Positions 23,824 to 36,900 of a stretch of 64,000 nt of DNA are shown here, one piece after another (the stretch's first letter is position 1; each line of letters begins with the position of its first letter). Source of the DNA: Rotaria sp. Silwood1 (Eukaryota > Rotifera > Eurotatoria > Philodinida > Philodinidae); NCBI GenBank assembly GCA_905250075.1, contig CAJNOP010000032.1, forward strand, positions 786,288 to 850,287. Direction: 5' to 3'. A program made the position numbers and the translations under genes. The notes under the pieces are model-generated. The model saw only the letters and a list, made by a program, of their open reading frames with translations, did no database searches and was not told the DNA's origin.

Positions 23824-24287
23824 TGAGTTTATTATATATTTTTTTTTCAATATAATCTATAATAACTTACACTTAAGATAAAAAAAAAATTTCTGTTATA
23901 CTAGTGGAGACCTAAACTATAACATAAAATAATAACTTAATATTGGTAGGTTAATTGGTTCATTTAAATATAAATGGCGTAATAGAAAATATCCTATAGC
24001 AAGAACGAACGAGAGAAAAAAATCAAAAGAACAAGCAATGAAAAAGAAACAGAGAAAAAAGAACAACGTGCTGAGTACCAATCCTAATCGGACACGTAGG
24101 TGGGAAAATAAACAAGAGTTATTATTACACACAAAAAAAAACATCGCATTAATCATAGCAAAAAATCAAATTAAAAATAGCACTATTAAAGTAACTTTTT
24201 TAGTTTAAATTAATCAGTATTTTATTTTTGACAAAAAATGAAAAGAAATATTGTTTTATTTTGTTGTGTGTAATTTTTCTTAGTAAA
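23824..24287. other. Intergenic: upstream of Rel gene C, downstream of LDHD
   Basis: A 464-bp AT-rich spacer between two minus-strand genes. It must contain the promoter of gene C and the 3' end of LDHD. I see no motif I can name with confidence. Confidence 0.6.
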
Positions 24288-27247
24288 TTATAAAACTTTG
24301 TCAGGATTAAGAATATTCAATGGATCAAGTGCTTGTTTAATTGCTTTCATTGTTTTTATACCTGCTGGTCCGAATTCATCAATTAATAATTTTTTCTTTC
24401 CAAGTCCTATACCATGTTCACCGGTTACTGTACCATTTACACGTAATGCTTCTCTAGAAATAAAAAATGACAAACAATCAGAAGAATATTAATTTTGCAT
24501 ACAAACATACTTAGCTAAGGCCATACTATATTGATGAACTAATTCGATTTCTTTAGGATTTGTTGGATCAACAATAACAAATACATGGAAATTTCCATCA
24601 CCGACATGACCAACAATGGGTCTATTTAAATGAATTTCAAATTTTCACGACATAGAAAAAAATGACGTAGTATTTATAATACCCTAATAAATTCAATCGT
24701 TTTAACTCATCTTTTGCAAATGTCACTATTTCAGGCAAAGCGCTAATTGGAACGCATACATCAGTACTGTAGCCCTAAAAATAAAAAAGAACTAGAAACT
24801 ATGTTATTCGGCTATTATCACGATCAAAACTATTTAAAAAAATAATTCTTATTCAAAATAAAAAAAAATATATTCATGTAGTGGAAGAATTCCACAATAG
24901 TTTTGAAGAAAAATCTTCTAGACATTTTTTACAGTCCATACATATGAAAACAGATTTTCGTCTGAAAAAACAACGTAGTTAATGGCTTACAACATTGTAT
25001 CATCGTATACATACGAAAATAATAGTAAAATCTATTTTGAAATAACAAAATAGAAATATTTATTACTAAAACAAGTAACAATGTATTATGCTTTTTTTTT
25101 CATTTACTACTCGCTTTTATCATCAGATAAGCTAAAAATATTTATATCATTTGGTCTAGCGATGTATCCTGTAAGTTTTCATCCATATAGGACGTTGAGA
25201 CAATTGAAAAAAGGAGAATCCGTCAAAACTGGACATATTTGGACAGAGGAGGAGGAAGACTCAAATATTTCTTCACGTCCAGACATTTATCATGAATATT
25301 TTTCATTAAGCTCATAGAACTTCCGACGAAATTTTTTAGATAACTTTGTTTTAAAGAGCATGTTTAAATGGGAAATGAACTGAATGAATCAGCTGAATAT
25401 GATTATGGCGTTGAAATAATTCAAGTTTATTCTATATGAACAGATAGTTCTTTAGTGAAACAGTTATCTAAGATCTTCAAGTGTCATTGTTATCGCACTT
25501 CTTTAAAAAGAAGCAGTATATTTAGAAAAGCAGACTTTTTCTTTCTAACTAGACGTTAGAGCTTATTCAGTTGGTCCAAATTCTAATATTTTAGACTGGA
25601 TGGGTTGTCTACTGGACGATCAGGAATGGAAGGGTCGAAAAGTGCGATTTGACCTAGACATTCTTTATGCATGACTTCTGATTTATATCGTATCTTGTTT
25701 TTCTTTCGATATATATAAAATATAAATAAACTGCGACCACATGTGCACAAAATGAACAAAACATAGCTATCTGTCATTGGTAACAAGTTATAGATAAATA
25801 AGTTTTAAATATTTTTGTTTTCACATATACATACCTTTGAACCTGGTTTAATTGCTTGAGCAGCATACCACGCATTATGCCTTGCCTTCCATAATTCGGC
25901 ACGCTTCTCAGGATCAGTAGCAAAATCAAATTTAAGACATTCAAATGATTTGCATGTGTCTTCTATAAATTCAAATAATCTATTTCATATCTTGCCAAAT
26001 TAAAATACTTCTTTCATTACCTGCTATTTGTCCTTGAGCATCAATATTACTCTTACTACCATGAAACTCAAGAAATAATGTTGGTGATACATCAAGATCC
26101 AATTTTGAAAAACGATTACAAGCATCTACCATCTTGTCATCAAGAAATTCTATTCGTGCAACTGGTAAACCACTTTGCATTATNNNNNNNNNNAACAAAA
26201 AAACAAACCATATGTATTGGTTTTAGCTTATATCTAGATTGAATAAATACTGCTTCAGGAGTTGCATGTAATTTGAGTGTTGCTTCAGTAATAATACCTA
26301 ATGTACCTTCTTGACCAACAAATAAATTAGTTAAATTATAACCTGATGATGTTTTTCGACTTCTTCCTTTGAGTCCTGCTGTTTTGATAATACTACCATC
26401 AGCTAAAACAACTTCTAAGTTCATCACATTTTCACGCATTGTTCCCTAGTATAATAATAATAGAAAAATAATTAATCTTTGAAATATTTTGTTTTCTATT
26501 TACATATCGAACAGCCATTGTTCCTGATGCACTTGTTGCACACATACCACCAAGAGATGCATCTGCACCAGGATCTATTGGAAACTGAAGACCAGTATCA
26601 CGAATATAAGAATTTAAAGCATTTCGAGTAACACCAGCTTGAACTGTGCAATCGAAATCTTCAGCATTTACCGACAATACTTTATTCATTCGACTCAAAT
26701 CAAGACATACACCACCCTAATAAATCAATAGAATTTTCTTTCTATTAAAAAAAATTGGCATTACGAACTTTAGGAGCAGTAACACCACCTACATATGAAA
26801 AAAATACAAAATGAAGGTAATCTAGAGCTATATTCTGTTTTACCTTCTACGCCAGTACCAGTACCAAATGGTATAATAGGGATTCGTTTAGATGCACAAT
26901 ATTTAACAATATTTGAAACATGTTCTGTACTTTGTGCAAAAACAACAACATCCGGCTGATGTCCTCTATAAATACAATGATCAAATGACAAATATCGTAC
27001 AAATGGTATAACATACGCATGATATGATTCATCATGGCTATGTTGTTCTCGAATAGCTGTACTGGTCCCGACATTGTCATTTCCCACAATACTTTTTAGG
27101 TTAGTAGCTAAAGCTTGTGATGATGCATAGCGTTTAATAAACTATCAAGTATAGTTGGAACTCATTACATGCAGCAAAGTCTTTATGAAGAAAATAGAAC
27201 TCTACCTTGTATAGATAAAGTTCTTTTGCACTTTTGATAATATTCAT
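24288..27247 (-). CDS. LDHD: D-lactate dehydrogenase (FAD-linked, mitochondrial type)
   Basis: Oxidises D-lactate and related 2-hydroxyacids to 2-oxoacids, passing electrons to the respiratory chain. Eleven exons: 27206-27247, 27017-27141, 26844-26965, 26769-26788, 26504-26716, 26251-26445, 26021-26183 (5' part lost in the N-run), 25835-25962, 24683-24774, 24511-24621, 24288-24453; 458 aa visible. The N-terminus ([19 protein letters not shown]) is basic and Ser-rich, as in a mitochondrial presequence. The FAD-binding PCMH domain shows [12 protein letters not shown] and [11 protein letters not shown]; the C-terminal oxidase domain shows GHVGDGNFH and TGEHGIG. The family HGDGN-type catalytic region and nearly all human LDHD landmarks are kept. 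About 20 codons expected between ATPEA and the IMQSGLP segment are missing at the gap. Exon 4 is only 20 nt. The 1.06-kb intron 24775-25834 holds no recognised feature. Confidence 0.93.
26184..26193. other. Assembly gap (10 N)
   Basis: Ten Ns inside LDHD, at the 5' edge of its seventh exon. The missing coding sequence exceeds the gap length, so the run looks like a placeholder. Confidence 0.98.
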
Positions 27248-27904
27248 TGTTACACCTATCTGAAGAATGAAACGTGTATGAAGAAAACATTTTTGTTTAC
27301 TTGAAAGAAAAAGAATCCAATACAAAATAAATAAGAATAATACATAAAAATGAATACAATGAAACGTATAACACACAAGTTCATATACACATTCTGTTCA
27401 CTTCAACAAATGTATCATTAAATGCATATCGATCAGAAAAAACAAAAAATGAAATTCATTGATCATCAAAGTTTGTTTTTTCTTTATTTATCATTTTTGA
27501 TGGAGATTCATCTATGATTTACCATATTTATTAATATTCATCCGATAATATTCATAAATCCTGCATTTCAAACATATCTAGAAAATCACATTTAAGCTTT
27601 CTGTGTTTAATTTTAATTTTTTTTAAAATACAACATATAAAAACAGAATAATTGTGACGATTATTTTGTCAGAAACTGATCGTGTCAAGGTTTTTTGTAC
27701 AATCATAGGATATTAGACAAATCATTCTTCTCATTTTCTTAGATATATGAAAGACAAGCACAAACAAAAAGAAAACAGAATATTATTAAAACCAAACACA
27801 CACACACACAATTGGATGGATGTATACATAGAAAAAAAAACAACTTGAGAAAACACCGGTGCAGGATAGGTCAATAGATGACATGAATAATATAATAAAA
27901 TAGA
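27248..27904. other. Intergenic between LDHD and the formin
   Basis: 657 bp of AT-rich spacer serving as upstream region of LDHD and 3' region of the formin, both on minus. It includes a short (CA)n tract at about 27796-27810. No gene seen. Confidence 0.65.
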
Positions 27905-30900
27905 TTAGTTTTTTCCAGCACCAAATACTTGAGCTTGTTCTTCTTCATTCAAATTTATTTGAAGGGTTCGTCTTACTAAAATAAAGATATTATTAATAAA
28001 AATAAAAAATTGACATATTTATTTAAGAACATACATGATTGACGTTGGGCATATCGAGCTATTCGACGTTGTTTTATTACATCTTTTGTTGTTGTTAATG
28101 CAGCATTTTTAACAAGAGTATCAAGTAATTCATCACTTGTATCGAATCCTTCAGTTTCATTAGATTTATTCGATTCTATTGCATTCACTGTTGATGAATT
28201 TGATCCGGATGGTTTTTGTAAATTATTCGCTAAAATAATGAAAAAAAAAATTAATTGTTCTTGTTTTTTCTTCATTACAAATGTAAGAAAGTTTATGAAA
28301 GAAACATCTCAACTGTAATGAATCACTTTTGAGCCGAGACTATGCATACAGAGTAGACTTCAATGAGCTATGAATATCATGAAAATATTTTATGTCCTTA
28401 ACTTATTGTTGTGAAAATGCTGCAATTTTACGGTAGTTTTAAATGAATGTCATGGTTCCCCTCAGAAAGACTGATTATCAGAAACTTTTCTCAGAGACAG
28501 TTCTCAACAAGAATAGTTTCTTGTGAAAATTTCAGATCTTTTCCTTGTCAATACCTTAAGATACCACTATGGTACAAGCATGTCATTTACATCATTCATG
28601 TACATCAGCAGATTTAATGTGTTTATTTCGGAATAAGCGTTCACAATAAATTACTCGTTATGATGTATCTTTGTACAAAACTTCGAGTTGAAATTCGAAA
28701 ATTAGTTTTGCCAAGGTAAACTATAGCATTTATTAAAAAATATAATAAAGTATAGTGTCGACGCAGTAGTAACATAAGGCTAGGAATTTTTTATAGAATA
28801 AATATAGCTCATTTAGATCTACATAATGCACGTAGTCTCGAATGAAAAGCGATTTATCAGTTGGGAGATTTCCCTTGTCAGACAGAATCCAATTTGAACG
28901 TATATGGGCCATTTCCGACAAAACTGGACATACCCATCTTTCATGTGACTTTGATTCTCTACAAGACTTATCTTTTTGAATGAATTCTATTTCAAAAAGA
29001 TTTAACTCTACACTCTTCTTTTTAAAAACTGTTAAGAGATCCTGGCGAACTCGCAGAAGAACATTTTCATATTGCCATCATCTAGCGATTTCGAAAAAGG
29101 ATTTATACCGTCCGAGATTGGTTTTGAACTTCTCAATTGATTATAAGAGCATATTTTCGTACTTCGTTAAGTCACTAACGAAAAATATATCGTTTTCTTT
29201 TTTCAAAAACCTACTATGCTCAGAAAAGAGTTTTGATTAAAAGTTTTTAGCCTTTAGAAGTTGTTTACATCATGTAATATTTAGTTTTACTACAATTCGG
29301 AATTTTTTTAAAGCTAAAATAGATGATGTGAAATCGATATCCTTTTTTTTTGTACCACGTCGCTCATGCTGATTTTTAGAGTAATTTAGCCCTAAGAAAG
29401 TTCATTATTTCGAGCTACACATGTTTTTATTTTGCAAAGTCATGTTGCTAACCAATGGTTTTCTCTCATATACTCTCCGGTCATTCTTTGTCATGCAAAT
29501 ATATATTTGTCATTCATAATCGAATTCACACAATAAATGTAATGACTAAATTTTTTTCATGTCGGCATTTGATCGGTGACATAAATCTGTTAGGGTATTC
29601 TTGTTTTTTTTTTTATTAAAATTTAAACATACTAGATGCTTTTTGTCGTAATCGATGGCCAGGCATAACTTGACCATCTTTTGATGTACTTCTTACTACA
29701 GCTGCTAGATCACTTAACATATTTGGTTGAGCATTTCTTTGATTAAATTGTTGTTTTGAATTTTTATCTGAGATAGAAGATGATGGCTTAATATCATAAT
29801 CTTGTGAAATAGTTGATGAAGAAGTTTTTTCTTTTACTGGTTGATAGCTAGAACTAGATTCATCATCTGTTCGAAAACCATTCAATATAACATCTTTAAG
29901 TGGATTGCCTTTTTCTGAAATAATCTATAAAAAAAAGAATGAAATTGATATTAAATTTTACAATATAAACAGGTGACGAAAGAAAATAAATTTCGAACCT
30001 CAGTTATTAATTTGCCTCTTGTTTTATTTCGTTCACCACGATTTTGTTTTTTTTGTTTTTGTGTTGTTATACGTTCACGTGTTGTTCGATATTCAAGTGC
30101 AAATTCACTAAGAATTTTACAAAATTGTGTTACTTTTGTCTCTTGTATTACACTAAGAGAGTAACCAAGCCAAAGAAGAAATCTTCGAAAACGATTTAAT
30201 ACACGATTATGTATAACTCTCAATAAGCAAATACGTTCGGCACAATCAGTCAAAAATTCTGCCAGTCTAAAATTCAAAAAATACATTCTAAGTTAAGTTA
30301 AGAAAAAGAACACCAGAGCAAGAAGCTAGATTTAAAAGGTGAAGCAAAATTTAATCATTTTTGTCTTTTCTTTTTTTGGTGTTTGTATAACAAAAAAAGC
30401 ATAATAAAATACATACGTGACATAATAAATTTTACCATGCATCTTAACATCAACTCTGAAAATGTTCTTTGATATAAATCATATTCTTAGAAAATATCAT
30501 TTTTTTTTTCTCAAGTAAAATTTATATTTAAATTCAAAATGAATAATATAATTTATCAGTAAGATATTAATTCTATTGATATATATATATATATATATAA
30601 AATACATACTTTGTTTTTATTTGTAATGTTTCATGTTTACTAATAGCTCTTAAATATTCAAATGCTGCTCGACAATCATTTTCAACTTTATTTAATTTTT
30701 GTTCGAGTTCATCAAAATCAATCTAAAATAAATTTTATAATAACATAAGAAACAAGAAAAAAAAAATGATATTATCTTTACTTTTGAACATCGTGTTATT
30801 TCACCAATTTCAGAATAGAAATCACTTGTATCAGGATATTTTTCAACGACAATATTGCACACATGAAATAATAATGAATGTTTTTGAATAGTATCTTTAA

Positions 30901-33900
30901 CTTCAGGAACTTTAGCAAGATAATCAAGTTGAAAACCGATTGACTAACAAAAAAAAAACAAGGAGAAAAATTTTTTAGTAAATATAAATTTAAAATATGA
31001 AAATATATTTAATTTACTTCAGCTCCATTAAGAAAATTACCAACAGCAAGAAGAATTTCAAGTATACGTCGAAATGTTATATTCTCTTTCAAATTTTTCA
31101 TTCCATTTTTTAAATCCATTAATGGTTCAGCAATTTCCTATAGGAAATAAAAAAATTTTCATAATTATTTAATTAAAATTTTTTTTTCTAACCAATTCAA
31201 TATTATCAAAATCAAGTTTAAATAACCATAATTTTAAACGAGCTTCTAATTCAACAACAGCTCCAATTGTTAATAAAAAGTATTCAGCATTGCCTAATGG
31301 TATATCACTATTAGCCATTTGAGCTTCTATTATACGATTTTTTTCTTCTTCGGTTGGAAGCATTGTTAATAATTTCTAAATAGTAAAACATATTTAATCT
31401 AATAATTTTAAATAAATATAAATATAGATTTTATTGGATGGTCCAAAATAACAATGTCAGGATAAGATTTCTTCGTATTCGATATTTTGACTGAGAGAAA
31501 TTTTCAAGTTCTTAACTAGAGAACTGCGGATTCACGTTTTTGTGAATCCGGTCGGTTTTCCTGAACTCGGATTCGCAGCTCCGTACTCTAATGTGCAGAG
31601 TAGAGTAATCCTACATATCTTTTCCTCAAAAAAAAAAAACGTACTCTTTTTGCAATATTATTTCTGTGCCTCTAGAAATAAGTATTATCTTTTGCTCAAT
31701 TATTTCTATCACTAGATAAGGCTAAAGAAAATTTACTAAACAGCGACACGCTAATTTCGACAATTTTTCATTATAACTTGAGATAAAGAATAAATCTGTT
31801 AAATATGAAGTCTATTATGAAACGATATACTCTAAGTGAAATGCGAGACAAAATCTCACTCAAAGTTATTTTTGAGTTGAACTTTGGTGTATCCGTAGAG
31901 CTATAGGTTTACTCGCTATAGAAAAAAACCTTGATCTAAAAACATGGTTTGTTTTTTGTTTTAGTACAATTATTTAACTGCAATACTAATTATTGTTCTC
32001 TTCTCGTTTATCATGTTGTACATGATTTTCTATTATGAAACCAAAATTTATCAATAATGTAGAGAAATTTTTCTAGATAGTGACAACCTGAGGTTGCCAA
32101 GATTCAGAGATAGGTAAGAGTTTGAGCGTGTTTTAGAATTTGATAAGGAAAAGCAACAATAAAACGCTGAAGAAAAACGCAAGTTTTTTTTTAATATTGT
32201 GGAAGAACATCCCTGTTTGTAGTTATTAATATGCACCATCTACAACATTTAATTGATCATAACATGAAAAAATTCAAATGATGAAATAAAGTGGTAGACC
32301 CTTTACGCAAAAAAATATTGAATATTGTTATAATATGGATCTTTTAGTAATAGTAGAAATTTAGTAAGAATTCAAAATGATCTATATGTATACTTAAACT
32401 GTAGTTATATAAATCAATTACCTCAATGCCTTCTTTATTAATAACACTACTATCCATTTTCAAAATTGCTGCTTTGATTGATCGAGCTGTTGGTAAAACT
32501 GTTAGACCAATATTAATTGCATTTGAACGTTTTGGATCGAGTACAGTTATTTCTTTTTTTACATCACCACTTTTCTATAGAATAAAACAAAGTATTCATT
32601 TTCATAATTCAATATTGTTATTTAAGAAAAAAAAAAAGAATTTTATCAAAAAGAAGAGAAAAAAACAACAAGAAGCGAATATATAAAGCACACTCACACA
32701 GAATAGACAACAAAATTTGATATAAGAACTACCCCCAGTGTTAGTTATTTACAAACAATAAAAAGAGAAAAGTGTGACCCAATGAGTTTTATTGATTTGA
32801 CAGTGTTCTATACACATAAATTAATGGCATTTCGAAAATTATTATTGAATTTCGAAAGCATTAATCACGAAAAAATAAACAATCAAAAGAATCAAAGCTG
32901 TCAATTAAACACATATTATGTGTCTATATACTTACTGTTTCCTATATAAGATAAGAAAGAAAGAAATATTTACATATGTCTGAATATTAAATAGATTTTT
33001 TTTGTTTGTTTCTTAAATGTTTCTTAAGGTTATCAATTTCACATTCAAAAATATAAATACAATAATCTTTATTTTTAGTGTGATTACCTTTACTTTAACT
33101 TCAGCTTGTTTCAATTCGAATAAGTGTGCTAATTTATCGGTATCTAATTTGATTTTATTCAATGATGTCCAAAGTGAATCATTCGCTCCGAATACTGATA
33201 GCATTGTATTTGGAGCTGTCTCACGCCAATGTAAACGTACAGTTTTTACTGATTTATTAATTGAGGATGGTTTTGATAATAATGATTCTCCACCTACACT
33301 ACCATTACTCATTGTGAATGATGAAGGTATCATGCCTCGTGGTAGAAGTGGAGGTGGAGGAGGGCATCCCATCGGTGGTGGAGGTGGTGGTGGTGGCGGC
33401 GGTGGGCATCCTATCATTGGTGGAGGTGGTGGAGGAGGAGGAGGAGGAGGAGGTCCATTTCCATTCATCATTGGTGGTGGTGGAGGTGGCTCTCCTCGAT
33501 TAGTAACCATATTCAGAATGCCTGTATCATCTTGTTCATCCAATTCTTCGAAATTAAGATCTTGTACACGTAATTTACGGTCTGATACTTTGCCAATAAC
33601 ATATTCCCATTGGAGGTCATTATCTGATAAAGGTTTTGATAATAATGTATCAGGCGATGGACCAGGCAAAACAAAACATGTTGTAGAGATTTGAGGTGTT
33701 TTAGCCGTTGCTGCTTGTAAACCTATAATTGAAAGATTTATTATTATTTTGTTTGTATAATATAACTACCGACCATCTTTTGCTCTTGTTACTGCACCAA
33801 CAAGTTCTGATGATGGTATCACTTTAGGTTCTTTGACAAATACAGTTGGTTGACCATTAGTTAATGATATATCATTTCCATTCATTGTTGATACATTTAT

Positions 33901-36900
33901 TTGACGTGCTAATGTTTCAACTGTACTGTTACTATTTGAATTTCTTCGGTGAGTAAATACAGCTCGTGTAAATACTTGTGTTTCATTTGCATGAGAAGGT
34001 GGAGGTGAGACAGGCTCAATATTAGCTGACAAACGTGTAAAACAACTGGACGGAACAGTATGACTATCAATGGATGTTAACGGTTTTACTGCAAGAAATA
34101 AAATTCATAAAATATTTCGTAAGAAAACATTCCTCTTTAAGGGTAACTTCACCTCCTTTCCAGAGTTTCTATTGAATGATTCATTAGAAAAATTTGAAAT
34201 TTTCACAGCAAGTGAATCATGATGAGTCAAGTAAACATTCCTGAATGCTGTGTTATATCTGGTACTGATAATTAAAAGCTAGCTGAAGTTTATTTTAGAG
34301 GCACTAGGCATTATTTAGAGTGGATATTTTCTTATTTTTGTCCTTGGAATAAAAAAGTCAAAATATAGAAGCTATTCTGAAAAATGCATATATGATTTTG
34401 AATAGAGTTGTTTTTTTGTTTGTAAAACCTGCCAAAAATCAGTAGAACAATATTTTTTGAAACACACAATGTACAGCATATGTGAAAAGTGTCTGCACTT
34501 TTTCTCATGGAAAAGTTAATTTCTTCTTCAGCTTTCTAACGTTTAAAGACAATTAATAAATTCCCAAAATGTACAAACTAGATAGATACTACTTCAGAAT
34601 AACTAATAGTTGCAGTCTGTTCGAATATGGACTCAAAAGTTTTGTCACAATTTTCGTTTTTCTTCTGTACTCATTTTTGAAAAATCGACAAGCGGTTTAC
34701 GTTAAAAGGCGATCTTGAAAAACTGCTTGGTTAAAAGCTACAGTTTAGTTCAGTATCACGTTTGATAGAGAAGTGTCCGTTCTACAAAACGATTGGCCGT
34801 GACAATATGTACCATGTTCGAAAAGAAATATTCAGAGTAAACAAAAACCTGTCGGCTCATGATTAAAAATAACTTTTCAGGTCTTTCACAAAGTCCCTTG
34901 CTACTCTTGATTAAAAAGTTTCCGAGTTCATATTCAAATTCTGATGGTACCCTATAGCTTTCGGTTCGTCTGAAAAATTTTCAAGCAGACTAATATGAAC
35001 GAACATCCTCATCGAAAATGTCGACCTACGAATTCCGTCTAAACAAATTTTTCATTCTTTTTCAGACATACTTTTACTAATCTTGAACAAAAACTAAGAT
35101 CAAATTTCTCGGCGCACAAAATTCTAGTCACTCATTAAACAATGACCATAAAAAATCAAATATTAAAAGAAATTTGGACTGTGAAATGGAGGCGAACTAT
35201 GCTACAAACAACAATTATTTACTCTGTTGAGTCGTCGTTGATCTATTGGTATCAAATAATGGACTTTGTTCATCATTTGATGTCCCCCAACGATCATGAT
35301 TACGTTCGGTTCGTGTTGTTCGAGGTACTTCACGATGTAAAATTTCTGTTTCCCATCGATTTTGCATTCGACGAAGAGCTGTACTATCTGGTAATGGTTT
35401 TGATCTAAATTATATTGTTTCAGTATAAAATTTAAATTTTAACAATAAAAAGACAAAAAAATTTATTTATTTACATTTCTTGTTCGTTTTTTTGAAATGA
35501 TGAAATCGGAGTTTGATGTGTATGCGATGAACTTCGTCGAATACTTTGTCGATTATCAATCATACTTTTAACTCGTGTTTTTCGCCTGAAAGATAATAAT
35601 CAATAAATGATGAAACAGAAGAAGAAGCATCCAAGCAAAACAAAAACCTGCTGACATTGTACAAGGAAAAGGAAGAGAAAAAAAAAGAGAAAGAAGCGGC
35701 AATGTAAAATAAAATAAGCATACTCATCATTATCATCATCATCATCTATATCAACATTGAATGATACGGTTGAATCAGCTTGTTCATTCGATGATATGAT
35801 CACATCATCATATGTTGGCAATGTTGAATCGGTTAAATCCAAATGATTTTGACAAATATCTTGATTATTATTAGAAATTATTCTAGGTTCTTGTTGATTA
35901 TCATATGAATAATTTGAATCAACAGATGAATAACGACGTGATGATATACGATCAAATATAGATTTTGTACGTGGTGCACGCCTATACAATGCAATAACCA
36001 TGCGAACATTAGGTTTAGGAAAGATAGACATGCTGGATTACAACAAGTGTAATGGGATTCTTTTAACATCGTTGAGTTTTGGGGTGTTATGTAAAAGACG
36101 CAAAAAAAGCAACCTTTAAAGAATTACCTCCAGATAAGATTTTCATAGATGTTGGATAATGATGGAGATCTATTGTTTAAAGTACGCTTTTCTTTTTTTT
36201 TATTTTACTATCATTTATACAATCAGATCTATTTGCTTAACTAGATCGAGATAAATACGTACCTTATTGATTGAGCAATTATTGCATCATCTTCGCCATC
36301 TTCACGTCGAAGAGCAGCCTAAAATTCAAAAAAAAAATTAATCGATTATCATATAGAATTAATTGAAGGATAAGTTTATAAATAGATTCGATTTTTTTAA
36401 AATATGTTTATGAAAGAATGTTATACATTGTAAAGGTATTAAAGATTATTCAACTGTTAAATCTTTGATCTATATCTATTGAAAAGTACTCAACAATTCT
36501 GAGATGTTTTCGAAACTGATTGTGTATTAAGTTTTGAAATTTAAATATAACTATTTAGTAGAAATCTTAAAGTTCAATTCGACTTGCTTTAAATAGCTTT
36601 CAGTATATAACATAGAACAAAGTATTTTCGTATCGCTATGATCATTTAGCTCAATATAAATTAATTCTGGAAAATTTCTTAAAATTTATATAGATTCAAA
36701 ATAATTTGGTTCTATCTATGTTACTGTAGGACTAGAAATCTTCGAACATACATCATAGATATGAAATTGTTCAATCAGATCGGCTTCAGCTGGTTTTCTA
36801 TTTAGAAAAAATTGTGTACACTGATGCATTCCTTGCTCTTCTAATGCATCGGTTATATCATAAAATGTATCTTGATCAGGTATAGCTGATAAAACTGTAT

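Noticed and set aside
26204-26239. Read-through of LDHD exon 6 into the sequence before the N-run
   Set aside because: The residues after ATPEA (VFIQSRYK..) do not match the family, and a phase-0 GTATTT donor explains the break.
33017-33694. 225-codon plus-strand frame rich in Gly, opposite formin exon 13
   Set aside because: It is the antisense of the proline-repeat FH1 exon; GC-rich repeat sequence keeps several frames open. The minus strand matches FHOD landmarks residue by residue.
35142-35408. 88-codon plus frame
   Set aside because: It overlaps formin exon 11 (35223-35404) on minus, which joins in phase at both ends.
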